Assembly (NCBI GenBank): GCA_003427395.1
Contig: BFEA01000546.1
Span: forward strand, 810,484-846,809
Origin: Chara braunii
Lineage: Eukaryota > Streptophyta > Charophyceae > Charales > Characeae
DNA length: 36,326 nt
Direction: 5' to 3'
Part shown: in pieces, positions 1-10,282 of the stretch
Position numbering within the stretch: the first letter of the stretch is position 1
How the letters are laid out: every line of letters begins with the position of its first letter
Program-made: the position numbers and the translations under genes
The notes under the pieces: generated by a model
Databases searched by the model: none
Told to the model about the DNA's origin: nothing
The model's input: only the letters and a program-made list of their open reading frames with translations

Positions 1-600
1 TTTTTTTTGTTCCCCTGCTCTTAGTCCCCGCCGCATCTGCCGCGGGCATCCCCTTGTTTAACATAATACTTTTTTTTTTTTGAATAATTTTCATCTACCT
101 ATAAGTCTATAAGACATTTGAAACAACGGTGGACGCGGCATGTTTCGAAACCCTAAAGGCCAAAAAAACTCCGGCACGGCCAAACTCGAAATCACCAATC
201 TTGGTCCAAAAGTGTCCGTTGGGCTTTTTTTTTTTTTTTTAAATGGACCTTCCCTGGTCCTTGCACGGGTAGGCCATCCGGGACCCGGGCGGCCCGGCTG
301 GTAGCCTAGGTTTTAATATAATACAAATATAATTTTTTACTTTTTTTAAATATAAATAATTTTCATCTACCTAGAAGCCATTTTTATCATTTATTTACAT
401 AGAAAAATAACAATTGTGCTGCTGGATTGCGCGATTGGATGACTATATGTCTGTTCCTGCTGCATAGATTCCCAGCCTCGTCTCGTCACCCGAGTAGAAC
501 GAAAGGTCATGATATCTGTATTTGGGCCGACTTTCAGTGACCGTCGGTTCTTCGGATGAAGAGATGTTTATGTATAGATGTTTTAGAGAAAGAGAGAGAT
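1..600. other. AT-rich non-coding stretch with homopolymer runs
   Basis: I see no gene here. The stretch holds T-runs (1-8, about 70-81 and 226-240), a GC-rich island around 265-305 and a 19-bp exact direct repeat at 83-101 and 355-373. It lies just beyond the truncated 3' end of LINE A, so it may be the DNA that replaced the end of that element. Open frames here are short and low-complexity. Confidence 0.6.
83..373. repeat. 19-bp direct repeat pair about 270 bp apart
   Basis: The sequence AATAATTTTCATCTACCTA occurs identically at 83-101 and 355-373. Each copy is preceded by a T-rich/AT tract. The DNA between them contains a poly(T) run and a GC island. This could be a local duplication or the flanks of a small poly(A)-tailed insertion in minus orientation. 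No element family is recognised. Confidence 0.55.
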
Positions 601-602
601 AT

Positions 603-655
603 AGACACACACGCACACACACACACACACACACACCCACACACACACACCCACA
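603..655. repeat. (CA)n microsatellite
   Basis: An interrupted CA dinucleotide tract of about 50 bp with a few CG and CC interruptions. It explains the His/Thr-rich and Cys/Val-rich open frames that cross this position on both strands; none of these is a gene. Confidence 0.9.
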
Positions 656-799
656 GATCTGCCGTGCTGTATTTCCAAGCAAGTCTCATTTTGAACCTCT
701 ATACGACTGCACTAGCCGGATATCAGAGGACAAAAATAGCAAAATTAAGTTGTGACAAAAATAGGAAAAAAATAGCTGTCTTTCTCTGTCTTTTGGGTA

Positions 800-1504
800 G
801 AAATAGATCAAGTGCAGTGTACTGTTCTGAACATGATCCCGCTTCACTAATCCACGAAGGTTCACCTGCACTATCCCCCTCTCAATCCAAGATCTTGCAA
901 AATTTCTCGGTTTCTCAGCCGTACTAAAGGGCATGCCCTCCGAGGAAAGAATAAGTGGATTGTCAAACAGCCCTTGGTTGAGGATTTCCATTTTTGTTGA
1001 GGGGACTTTTATCGGGGTGGGCTTAATCTTCTTCCAGGCTCTTAAGATATCCGACCACACCCTAGATTTTATTTTGTGCCTTCCCATCTCTGTCTGTAAC
1101 AGAATAATGCAAACATGCTCGTCCTCCGCAAGGGACCAGTCCCTTCTAAAGATATATTCAGCAAGGCTAACCCATAATTTTTTATCACCTCTCTCCAACA
1201 TAGCTTTTATCAACCATTTTGCCAACAAAGCAATATTTTGGTCCCTGGGGTCTAATATTCCAAGACCGCCTTGATTCCTAGGCTGAGTCACCAACTCCCA
1301 CGCCACCTTTGATATGAAACCCTGCTCATCTGTTGCCGCTGGTTTCCATAGGTATCGCCCTGCTACTCTTTTAATTGCAGCATATGCACCATCACCCAAC
1401 CAATGAACAACCAGCGGGAACCATAATATCGAAAAGGCGGCGGAAGTAAGTACCAAAGCCCTTCCAAACAGAGACAATTTATGGTTCCTCAACCATCCTG
1501 GCAT
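800..1504 (-). pseudogene. LINE A ORF2, C-terminal region after the RT core (truncated)
   Basis: This frame continues the RT block after a 1-nt frameshift near 1500. It carries the conserved post-RT segment of plant-type LINE ORF2, with a stretch reading LSLFGRALVLTSAAF and then WKPAATDEQG, which LINE C matches at 28240-28400. Similarity to LINE C fades at about 820-870, after which the translation becomes unrelated. The zf-RVT knuckle seen in LINE C at 29583-29672 is absent. The role in the intact protein is probably thumb/connector and RNA binding, by analogy with other LINEs. Confidence 0.75.
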
Positions 1505-2810
1505 TAACTTTTTCCTTCAAAATCTTGTCTTGATCTCTTGCGCAGTTTGACAGAGCCGCCTGGACTCCCAGCAGCCTTTCAGAAGATCCTTCCGGAGTAC
1601 GCCTGAGGCCCCAATCAACGCAAAGTACAAAATGTGATGGTAGAAAATATGTAGATTTATCCCAGTTTATAGATGCCTCAGAGAGAGTACAATAATCATC
1701 TAGGACTACTCTTAATTCCGACATCGATTGGATTGAATTTTCGCATGCTATTGTCAAGTCATCCGCAAGGGCTCCTCCCTTCCATTGTAGGGAGGGGAGA
1801 GAGAGTCCCACTATCCTAGGGTTTTTTCTAATGTTGTCAAGCAAAACCTCCAATTGGATGACGAACAGGAGAGGGGCTAATGGGCAGCCCTGCCTTAATG
1901 AACGGGTCAAACGAAATTCCTTAGATCTACGACCGTTCACTAGGACTGTTGCTGTCGCCTGTGAATACATAGCTTTAACACACCCCATAAAGTATGGTCC
2001 AAAACCCATTTTTGACAAGGTGGTCAGGACAAAAGTCCAGCCTACCTTGTCATAGGCTTTTTCCATGTCCAAGAGGAGAATTGCCACATCCCGACGCTCA
2101 TTTGAAATGACTTCAAGTGCCTGGATGGTAGCCATGATATTATCAAAGATGTTCCTCCCTTTGACAAAGGCCCCTTGCTCCTGACCAATCAACTAAGGTA
2201 AGTATTCAGCCAACCGCAACGCCTGAGCTTTGGCTAGGATTTTATAGGTCACGTTCAAGACCGATATTGGTCTATAGTTTCTCACCTCTGCTTTATCCCC
2301 CTTTTTGTATAGCAGGGATATGGTTCCTTGAAGGAGGTTCCTTGGCAAAGAGCCTGTTTTCCAAAGGTTATTATAAATTTCGCACAGGAAAGGCCCCAGG
2401 GCACCCCAACATTGTTGATATAGTTCCACTGGAAGGCCATCGGCCCCGGGACATTTACCAAGGGCCATTTGTTTAACTGCCCTATGCAGTTCCCCTACCG
2501 TAAAGGGTTCTTCCAATGATTGTGCTGCAGAGGTGGCTAGCTTTACATTCGTGTTCTCCCAGAAGGTAGAAAACTCTGCCAAATTTGTGTCTAGAGTGTC
2601 AAACGGTCTCCTCGTGGTCACAATGTCACTGAAATAGTCGAACGCATTGGCACACATAGTTTCAATATCGGAGGACGCTGCCTCATGTGTAGCAAATAGG
2701 TGTTTCAGTTCTCTGATTAGGGGTTTTGCTTGTCTCAAAATCAAGGATCTAAAAGTAAGTTTCGTCATTCTATCATACCCTATGATACCCCTAATTCGCA
2801 ACCAGTCTAA
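1479..2810 (-). pseudogene. LINE A ORF2, reverse transcriptase domain
   Basis: This is the reverse transcriptase that would copy the element RNA by target-primed reverse transcription. Visible motifs in order are KKGDKAEVRNYRPISVL (RT N-terminal signature), LDMEKAYDKV (motif A, catalytic Asp), RSLRQGCPLAPLLF (motif B) and GGALADDLTIA (motif C). Motif C reads LADD instead of the usual F/YADD. The domain is one frame broken by an in-frame TAG at 2193-2195, where LINE C has Gln. A second TAG at 2811-2813 separates it from the endonuclease block. It ends in a frameshift near 1500. The catalytic motifs are otherwise intact. Confidence 0.88.
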
Positions 2811-3916
2811 CTACTGATGCTGCTTTTGGACTTCTATCTCTTCCAGCTCCATAAGGGCAGCTTTTCTTACCAGTGTCCAGTGGTAGTCTGTAAACGGGTC
2901 AGTTCCCATCTTGCTCTGGGCTAGTTCAATTTTGCTTTTCAAGGTCGTTTCTTTCCACGTTTGGTTCGCTGCTTTCATCCTTGAAAAGTTCATCAGGGCT
3001 TCCCGAATTATGTTAATCCCAGTCTCTGCCCAATCTAGTATATTCTCAAATAAGTCCTTGGCCTTTGTCCAGTGTTCCATCTGATCATTTACCCAGTTCT
3101 TAACCCCTTCATCTTTTAATAGGTTGACGTTTAGTCTGAAGGGAGGTTTTTCTCGTTCAATAATTTCCGCAGAAATTACATCCATGATTACTGGGTAATG
3201 ATCCGGCAGCCCTCTGTCCACTATTGAGGTTTCACAGTGGAAGCATCTGTCCCAAGGTGCACCCCGGGCCAGAATAAAGTCAAGCCTACTTCTTGGCGCC
3301 TGAGTATTTTTAGATGGTTTAGCCCCGTACCAGGTGAAACCATTGGCATCTGGATTTAATGTGCGAAAAACATCAAATAAACATTGGGAATCTATAAGAG
3401 TGGACAGGATCTCCGTATCCGCTCGTGACTGATGGACTGACAACGAATCCAAACCTGGCACCATTGCTGTATTCCAATCGCCCAACAGAATCAAGGACTC
3501 CGTATTCGGTAAGTACGCGGGTAAATTCGCAAAAAAGTCCACTCTGGCCGGGAATTCTACTGGTGCATAAATAGACGCAACTGTCCATTCCTCCTCCCCT
3601 ATTGCAAATTTTATCCATGCAAGTCTCCCTTTGGAGTCGGCGTAGGAGTCAATAACCGTTATGTTAAGATCTTTGTTAATAAGTATTGCGACTCCTCCAT
3701 AGGTATGCTACAAGGGGGACCATATCTGAGGTCCATCCCAAAAATTATGTAGATTAACAATTTCTCTGAATTCAACTTCGTTTCCTGTAATCCAACAATC
3801 TGGATATGTAGTTTATGTATCTCCAGTCGAAATCTCATCTTTTTACATCTGTTGGAAGTATCTCCTACCCCACGCACATTCCATGATGCTATGCGTAGTT
3901 TAGGAGGTTGAGACAT
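2811..3916 (-). pseudogene. LINE A ORF2, apurinic-like endonuclease domain and linker
   Basis: ORF2 starts at the ATG at 3914-3916, inside the last codons of ORF1. The domain belongs to the exonuclease-endonuclease-phosphatase fold that nicks target DNA for LINE priming. Visible catalytic motifs are RIASWNVRG (Asn), LQETKL (Glu), IYAP, LLGDWNT (Asp/Asn) and DHYPVIMD (the SDH-type motif, here preceded by Pro). The frame is broken by a 1-nt shift near 3755-3770 and by a TAG at 3708-3710. It then runs open to the TAG at 2811-2813. About 190 residues of linker follow the endonuclease before the RT. Confidence 0.85.
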
Positions 3917-5711
3917 CTTCCGCTGAAGAGCCGGTGTGTTGGATCCGGAGTGGGGATTTCGAACTTTCCCCTTTGTTACCCTGCACAAGCCTGACTATCT
4001 CCGAGTGTCGGAATGATTGTAAGATCAATATTAAGCCATCCCCCGACAGTCTGTCCAGCAGGTCTGCATGGCGTAGCCAATCCACAATGACTGTGCCCTG
4101 TCTTCCGGCAGGCATTTGCAGTTTCTCAATTGTGTCTTCCTTATGAGAAAGGACGTTGGCCATAGAGAACCAATGGACCCTCAACTCGCTCCACCTTTTG
4201 AACGACTCTATGATGGTTTTTATTCCCAGTAATGCCAGGTGGAATACCACCGGTGAAGTCTGGTCTTTTAGAGACAGATAACGCATGATTTTAAAAGAGG
4301 GAAGGATCTCTACGGTGTCATTATGGTTGAGGACGTGACGTTTAGTCAAGTCTAAAGCCTCCTCTTCCGTCGGTTGCGTTGGTATTGGCACTGATGAAAT
4401 TTCCAGCCCGTCATCATTGGTAACTTTAGTCAGGACCATTGGTCCCAGCGGGGTATCTGAGAGGATCAGTGGAATAAGAAAGTGTTTCACTGGCCCCCAC
4501 GATTTATCTGCCTTAGCCAGGGTGGACATAGGGGCAGCTAGGGACAGTTCCTTCCTCTGACACTTGGATGACAGAGTTCTTTTTCTTCCAGCTCCTGTCA
4601 TGTCCGTGTGGAATTCCGGGGAGGTTGTTTGCAAATTAATACCCTTCTTCCGCACTCCCCCGTCCCTGCTGCTCCTTCTGGGCTTCTTGGCCTTAAACGG
4701 TTGCTTTTCATGATGGCCATTTTTGAATTCCCATTCTTTATTTAGGGAGTCTAAAATATTAGGATTTGGAAGGGGGAGGAGAGGTTGAGTCTCTTCCTCC
4801 CCACTTTCCTCATTTAACATACGCCTCACGGTAGTCTCCCGAAGATTGGTATCTGTTTCAGACTTAATCCCTGTAGCAGGCTCATGGTTTTCGTCATCAT
4901 TATCTGGGGGGACAGGGTGAGAATCCTCTGAGGTAGTCTCAATTAAGTGCCGGGCCGGGAGGGCATCCTTAGCGAAGGAGGAGTTATCGTAAATTTTAAA
5001 AACGGCAGGGCTGGAAAACCCTCCGTTTTCACTACCCTTGTCTGCCCTTGTTGTTTCCTTCTCTCGTTCTTCCACTTCCGTTGCCAGATCTTCCTCCAAC
5101 TTCCCCTCTGAATCCTCCTCCGTCCCTTGTCCCTGTTCTTTTTCCTCTACCCAACCTTCTTCTTCTTTGTCGTCGTCTGACTCTTCTCCCTCCTCCTCCT
5201 CTTCATCCAATTCGTCCTCTTCTTCCTCATCCCCCTCCACATCCTCAAGGTCAGACAGATTGAACCCCTTTGGATTTGACCCATCCGAGAGGTTTCCCTT
5301 CATATGTGCTGACTTCTCCGAACCTTCCTCTACTTCCTCGCTCTGAGTTTTATCGTTAGCCTCGGCTTCTTCCTTCTCACCCTCCTTTTCAGAGGCTTCC
5401 TTCATTTCAGTATCCTTGTGGTCCGGTGTCTCCTCGGATGGGGGAGGGGAGGGTTGCGGTGTAGGTTTGGGTTTGTGGACTTTCTTCCAAACCACCAATT
5501 CCTTGTTTCTTGTTTTATCCACTGCTGTGCCGTTCTCTTTCCTGTTTTTATCTCTCCCTTTTCTCTCCCTAATTGGGCCCTTTTCTCTTTCGTCATGGGA
5601 TGGGTTATCTTCTGATCCTTTTTTTCTAGATTCTTTCGATAACCCTTCCTCCGGCCCCTTGGAACCTTTTCGTCCGTTGGATTTGGATTTGTTCTTTTGA
5701 ATCATGAACGG

Positions 5712-5759
5712 ACAATCAAGAGAGCTTGAGGAGTGAAAGTATCTTCGACACTTTTCACA
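5712..5759 (-). other. Variant zinc knuckle in LINE A ORF1 (CX2CX4HX6C)
   Basis: The motif WCEKCRRYFHSSSSLDC keeps the Cys-Cys-His order of a retroviral zinc knuckle, but has six residues between His and the last Cys instead of four. The same spacing occurs in LINE B (9086-9133) and LINE C (24171-24218), so it is a family trait rather than a mutation. The likely role is RNA binding. Confidence 0.8.
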
Positions 5760-6464
5760 CCAAGGTGTGTCAGCACAAATCACTTCCAGCTCGACAAAGC
5801 CCTTGTCTCCCTGGTCAATCACGAAACATGGTTTATACTTCAATCTTGCCGACGGGACCAGATCGAAACATACATTCATTAATTCTGGATCCTCTTTGTC
5901 TTTGAATGGAGAGAACGAATTCAAAACTAAGTCAAAGGCGCTTTCCACCACAGCTTCCAGCTGGGGAAGCGCCGAGATTGGGACTTGTAGGCAACGAATC
6001 CAAAAAAGACGATATCTCATGGCCTCCCGCCATTCATACAATTGGTTGTCATCCATCCAATCGTGAAAGGACAGTTTGTATGTTTTCTCATCCAGCGCAA
6101 TCATGTCCTGTCCTTTCCTCCTCATGAATGTTGCTATCTGGCTTGATGATGCTACATATGTGACCAGGTTGCGGCATTCATTGTGGAAGAGGCCTCGAAT
6201 GGGGGGGGTATCGATGGTCCTGCTTTTTGCCAATCCGTTTTCATAAGTACGAACCAAACGTTTTTTAACATTTACGGGCAGCGAGGTATTTCATCCCCAA
6301 ACAAAATCGTTACCGCATGTTCCTTCAACCAATCGACCTGTACGCGATGTACCTCGGGGTTGACTTTTACCCTGACAAAGTCCTCCCCTACTTCCATCGT
6401 GCTGACGGTCAATTGTTTCGGGAGGATACCGTCAGTGTAACAGGAGCTGAGGATTCCCCTGATC

Positions 6465-6502
6465 CTGTCTCTTATACACATCTAGATGTGTATAAGAGAC
6501 AG
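6465..6502. other. Nextera mate-pair junction adapter left in the assembly (artefact)
   Basis: The 38 bases are the Tn5 mosaic end CTGTCTCTTATACACATCT (6465-6483) followed directly by its reverse complement (6484-6502). This is the known circularisation junction adapter of Illumina Nextera mate-pair libraries and is not genomic DNA. Its translations, MCIRDR on one strand and VSYTHLDVYKRQ on the other, are familiar contaminant peptides. DNA left and right of it may have been joined in the library rather than in the genome. However, both flanks look like the 5' part of LINE A ORF1, so the join may be locally correct with some bases lost. Confidence 0.97.
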
Positions 6503-6538
6503 GCGTTGGAGGGAGTGGAAGAGGAGGATCCATTCATA

Positions 6539-7330
6539 CGGACCATCCCAACGTTTCCCCGAATCCCTATCGCCCTAGCTTTGACCGGTATTTACGAGAG
6601 TAACCTTAAATTAAACTAAGAAAAAACCTAAGAGTTAAAAATATTAGATCTCTCTGAGGCAAGAATAATACTGGGATAAATAACATATATAATTCTTTGA
6701 GGAGGTGAAACCACTAGAGAACAGAGTACCTTGATTAGTCCCCTTTCCACCTTCCGTCATCAGTCTTCTTCATACTCCCGATGCCGACCTTCTGTCATAA
6801 TGACCTTCATGAGTTCCGAAGGTCAAACTTTCTTCACTGTGTTTCCATCGGGAGACTTTCCCTGCTGTAGGAGCCGATCGCCTGAAAAACCCAAGTCCTG
6901 GTAGTTCCCAGGAATACATCTAGTCTCACTGTACGCGTGTAGCTCAGCTTCTCCACATATTCCTCCAACTATATGGCAACCCTCTCACTACCGTCACTTT
7001 CGTCCAGAGGAAGCCTTTAAGCCTTCTGCATCCCGCCCCACTCTCCATCTGCATACAATAACTCGTCCTCTTCAACCTCACCAAAGCCCCCTTCCTCCTG
7101 AAGGCACCGACCATCACCCACTCTCCATAGCTCAACCATGCTTCCTCCGACGAAGGTCGTTAGCATTACAAAACCATCGGGAGTCGCTCAGTCCGAGTGA
7201 TGCCAATCCTAACCCTAATCCATAACCCTAATCCCTAATTGGCTCTAAGCGCCGCCGAGGCGGCGCTTAGGGCCGTGGAGATTAGCGCTCGGATTAGCCC
7301 AGGCCCCCTTCTCGGCGTCTTCGCACTGAG
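6539..7330 (-). promoter_or_regulatory. Probable 5' leader of LINE A
   Basis: No gene is seen on either strand. Read on the minus strand, the right part (7330 to 7200) shares with the LINE C leader a CCGAGCGCTAAT stretch followed by a long CTAAGCGCC hairpin. The left part leads into the candidate ORF1 start at 6538. A weak donor/acceptor pair (6729 to 6616, minus strand) matches candidate leader introns in LINEs B and C. Short TTAGGG-like units at 7204-7240 are part of this leader. Confidence 0.5.
7245..7270. repeat. Near-perfect palindrome in LINE leader
   Basis: CTAAGCGCCGCC (7245-7256) and GGCGGCGCTTAG (7259-7270) are exact reverse complements separated by GA. Outer pairing (CTAAT...ATTAG) extends the stem. 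LINE C has a homologous, less perfect hairpin at 22922-22978, which suggests a conserved RNA structure near the element 5' end. Confidence 0.8.
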
Positions 7331-7352
7331 GGATGTTACCTCGCCTCAAGGT

Positions 7353-7520
7353 AAAGATCTACACCAACTATAATTTTTGTCGTTTCACATTGGTGCGTGC
7401 TGAAACTTCAAAAAGAAGGGAAAAGCAAGTGGTGAGACCAGGAACTATACACCAGCTGTAATTTTTTTGCCGTTTCACATTGAAGAGGGTTTTTTGCTGA
7501 ACCTTAAAAAAAAAAAAGGG
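7353..7520. repeat. Two diverged direct repeats ending in A-runs
   Basis: A unit resembling TACACCAACTATAATTTTT, then CGTTTCACATTG, then CTGAA, occurs at about 7353-7420 and again at about 7445-7520. The second copy ends in a run of 12 A. The unit lies between the heads of LINEs A and B and could be repeated promoter-type modules of a LINE leader or short retroposons. No family is recognised. Confidence 0.6.
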
Positions 7521-7559
7521 TAATCGACACTCCTTCCTCTCAACGCCAGCAGCAGCTTT

Positions 7560-8270
7560 ATCACTATATCGCGCTCAACTTGACATGCGGATACTCTCGG
7601 AATTTACAACTTTTCATAACACACCGCGCCAATAAACACCAGCGAGCGGGGAACGAGAGCGAGAGAAGAGAAGACAGTCAGACAAACAGACAAGCAGAGA
7701 AGAAGAAAGAGAACAGAGCAGAAAGATGAGGTGTGAGGGTTCGTCGTTGTGCGTGAACCCTGCGCTAATCTCGCTGGTGGCATGTTTGGAGCTTCTAGAC
7801 GTGCCTAGAGTGCCGTGTTTGCGATGTTGTTGCTAGTATCAGGATATGGAGATCTCTTGATAACTGTTGGAGTAAACGGTTCTGCTCATCATAGCTCGGT
7901 CATAACGGGCGTCAGTGGACGAAGGAGTGTGGTTACGAGGGTCTGTTTAGGATAGGAAAGGTGGAGATCACGAAGGAACGGTCAAACTCCGATGGTGAAC
8001 GATGGTGGTTTGGTGGAAGAAGTTGTGCTACTTGTAACGGGCTGAGTACAATATAGCTACCGAAGAAGGTGAGTGGTTCGAGAAGTAAGACACACTCAAG
8101 AGGGGCTTCGATGGTTGAGATTCAAGATTACCATGTGTAAGGTATATCGGTTACGTTTGACCATCATGCATTTTGATTTAATTTATGCGTGGACTCAGAC
8201 AAACTCGGTTAGAATTGTGAGTTTAATAGGAATTTTTTTTCTCCTTAGTAAGAGTCTCCTTTTCCCAACA
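7560..8270 (+). promoter_or_regulatory. Probable 5' leader of LINE B with candidate intron
   Basis: No protein gene is seen. The stretch is purine-rich at 7640-7730, then mixed. A strong donor-like AAG|GTGAGT begins at 8069, and a T-rich tract ending TTTCTCCTTAG ends at 8248. Together they delimit a 180-bp candidate intron 22 bp upstream of the ORF1 start. LINE C has a comparable arrangement. Confidence 0.4.
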
Positions 8271-8828
8271 ATGGCGGTTCCCATCCCTTCCTCCGTAGGT
8301 CAAACGCATATACTGAATCCGTCGACGGAGGAAGGCAAACTCCGTATTCGGGAATTATTGTTGAAATGCGTACAAGAAGGTGTTCTCCCTAGTCGGGTCT
8401 CACCGGGCGAGGTCGAAACAGGGGAAGATGTTGCCAGAGTTACAGTGGACGAGGGTATTTTTAAGGTCCATTCGGACTGGCCCAAGGACCATGCTGTTTC
8501 GATTTTTTTCAATGATGAATCTTCCTCCTCCCCGGTTGAGGTGAAAAGCAGACTAGTTCGGTCATATGAAAATGCTTGTGCAACGATAGGGGTGCCGGCG
8601 GTAGTTCCCATCAGAGGAATATTCTGCAACGAAGGGAAGAATTTGGCCACGTACGTGTCTTCAGCCAAAGAGATTGCCGATTGGATGTTGAGAAAGGGGG
8701 AGGAAAAAGTTTTATTGGATGGGAAGGAGCATGTTTTATCTTTTAAACCATGGATGGATATTCAACAACTTCGAAAATGGAAAGAGGGATGGATATTCAA
8801 CAACTTCGAAAATGGAAAGAGGCAATGA
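8271..8828 (+). pseudogene. LINE B ORF1, N-terminal part ending at a frameshifting duplication
   Basis: Translation starts at the ATG at 8271 (MAVPIPSSVG) and follows the N-terminal domain of LINE A and C ORF1, including a GEDVARVTVDEG segment, CNEGKNLATYVSSAKE and WMLRKGEEKVLLDG. The frame is true as far as about 8785. A 35-bp tandem duplication then shifts it into a stop at 8826. The protein continues in another frame from the second copy of the duplication. The role is as for other LINE ORF1 proteins. Confidence 0.8.
8752..8821 (+). repeat. 35-bp tandem duplication in LINE B ORF1
   Basis: The segment beginning GGATGGATATTCAACAAC is present twice with its copies offset by exactly 35 bp (starts 8752 and 8787). 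The copies are identical, so the duplication is recent relative to element decay or is an assembly artefact. Thirty-five is not a multiple of three, so it breaks the reading frame. Confidence 0.9.
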
Positions 8829-10282
8829 GACAGAAATATTTCTGGATTCGTTGTTTGGAAGTACCTGTTTCTGTGCTTGGCTTATTAAAAGGGGTTGTCG
8901 AGGATGTCTATGGTCCGGTAGTGAATGAGTATCCGGCTTACAAAAAGCCTTTGGATCCGAACCTGAGGGATGTTCGATTTGACCTCAATCCGTCAGCTAA
9001 ATTGAAATATAAGAAGTATTTAGAAATCAATCTGGGACAGTATGGGTTTGTGAGGATGAAAGTCATATGTGCGGAGACGCCATGGTGTCCGAATTGTCGG
9101 CGCCACTTTCACAGAGAAATGGATGACGACTGCCCAACCAAGAAACGGAAGGAGAAGGGGGGAAAACATGAGGAACAGAAGAGGAATGAGGAGCAGAAGG
9201 ATAAGGATGAAGAGAAGGAAGCGGTAGGGAAGAAGGAGGGCGAGGAGAGGGTGAAAATCACCAAGAGGAAAAAAAAGGGGTCGGCCTCTTCGGGGAACGG
9301 TAGGTCAGTGCCCAAAGGTAAAGTGGAGAAAGGGAAAAGGCGTCCCCCAACGTACAAGGAAGTGGTGAAAGGGGATCGAGGGGCAGAGGAGGGGAATGGA
9401 AAGAAGGGTGAGGAAGAAGGGGAGGTTGAAAGAAGGAAGATGGGGGTGGATAAGGAAAAAAAGGGTCAAATGGAAAAGAGTGGTAAAACGGTTTATCAAA
9501 GGATGAGGGTTGTAAGGAGGTGGAACATCAGAAGCAGGGGAACGACGGAAAGGAAGGAGGCACAAAAGGCGGAGGGGAGAAAGAGGCGGGGAAAGAGGGA
9601 CGTTTGGAAAANACCCCCCCCCCCCCCCCCNNCCCCCCCCCCCCCAACGTACAAGGATGTGGTGAAAGGGGATCGAGAAGTAGGAAAGGGGAAGGGAAAA
9701 ATGGGTGAGGATGAAGGAGAGGAAGAAGGAAGGGAGATGAGGGTGGACGAGGATAAGCAGGGACAAGAGGAAAAGACTGGAATTAACGATACATCGAAGG
9801 AAGAGGGTGTGAAGGAGGAAGAACAGCAAAAGCAGGAGAGCGACAGTAAGGAAGACGGCGCAGGAGGGGTAAGGGAGGAAGAGATCGAGGTAGAGGGGTT
9901 CTTAGAAGGAATCGACCATCCCCCCCCCCCCCCCCTGAACCCTTTCTCCCAGCAGGAGGAGGAGGGTTGCCCGTGCCCCAAGATCGCGATATTGTCTCCA
10001 AGCCAAAAAGAGAAGGGAGGCTCTGGTACGGAAGATGCGGTCCCCTCCTCCCCCCCCTTCGTCTTCCGTGGTCCCCCGACATCAGAGAAAATGGAACAGG
10101 GGGTAAAGGAAGACCACAGGGCTGTTGAGAACACAGGACTGGCACAATCCCCTCATCCTGAGCCAAAAGCCCGGGAGTTGATTTCAGAGAGTGGGACGCC
10201 CTTTCATCAAAAGAGGAAAGGTCGTTCAACCTCTGACAGAAGAGAAGGGTTGGGGCCTGTTGAGTGGGGATATAGATTTTGA
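8789..10282 (+). pseudogene. LINE B ORF1, middle part with zinc knuckle and Lys/Glu-rich region
   Basis: After the duplication the frame resumes with MDIQQLRKWKEAMRQ and FWIRCLEVPVSVLG. It reaches the variant knuckle WCPNCRRHFHREMDDDC (nucleotides 9086-9133), CX2CX4HX6C. A long basic/acidic low-complexity region follows, containing a duplicated module that reads PPTYKEVVKGDR at about 9345-9380 and again at about 9645-9680. Poly(C) runs at 9614-9645 (with Ns) and about 9920-9935 make the assembled frame doubtful. Another frameshift occurs between about 10190 and 10282. Confidence 0.75.
9612..9646. other. Unresolved poly(C) tract with N bases
   Basis: N at 9612 and NN at 9631-9632 lie in an otherwise pure C-run of about 30 bases. 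This is an assembly weak point. The true length is unknown, so the reading frame of LINE B ORF1 across it cannot be judged. A further isolated N occurs at 22594 after an A-run. Confidence 0.95.

Larger units (their letters stand above)
3900..6538 (-). pseudogene. LINE A ORF1: gag-like RNA-binding protein, adapter-interrupted
   Basis: ORF1 probably forms the nucleoprotein particle with the LINE RNA. From 6257 to 3900 it is one open frame of about 785 codons. In order this has an N-terminal domain (to about residue 160), a CX2CX4HX6C knuckle (C167, C170, H175, C182; nucleotides 5712-5759), a long Lys/Glu/Asp/Ser-rich region, and a C-terminal domain of about 200 residues also present in LINEs B and C. 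The N-terminal domain has an FWIRCLQVPISALP segment that resembles DUF4283 proteins of plant LINEs (inference). Upstream, a 1-nt shift near 6276 and the 38-bp adapter break the frame. A plausible start ATG lies at 6536-6538, by comparison with LINE C. Confidence 0.82.
800..7330 (-). mobile_element. LINE A: L1-like non-LTR retrotransposon, minus strand, 3' truncated
   Basis: The minus strand reads 5' leader, ORF1, then ORF2 (AP endonuclease, reverse transcriptase, C-terminal region). It aligns by eye along its length with LINE C (22872-30511). The element stops near 800, inside the region after the RT core, so the zf-RVT knuckle, 3' UTR and poly(A) tail are missing. The 5' boundary is approximate; a leader palindrome at 7245-7270 matches that of LINE C best when read on the minus strand. 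ORF1 is nearly continuous, but ORF2 has two frameshifts and three in-frame TAG codons. A sequencing adapter interrupts ORF1 at 6465-6502. The element is not autonomous. Confidence 0.85.

Noticed and set aside
2985-3000. CTGATGA followed by GAAA on the minus strand, resembling a second hammerhead core
   Set aside because: No stem II or stem I pairing, and the bases are codons of the LINE A ORF2 linker. Similar isolated CTGATGA strings near 6768, 23432, 26525 and 30645 also lack the rest of the core.
5038-5700. Plus-strand Ser/Pro/Leu-rich frames opposite LINE A ORF1
   Set aside because: Shadows of the Glu/Asp/Lys-rich coding region on the minus strand. The same holds for frames opposite LINE B at 9109-10230 and LINE C at 24276-24700.
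7204-7240. Telomere-like CCCTAA/TTAGGG units
   Set aside because: Only about four irregular units, embedded in a LINE leader that shares GGGATTAG-type sequence with LINE C. Too short and degenerate for an interstitial telomere.
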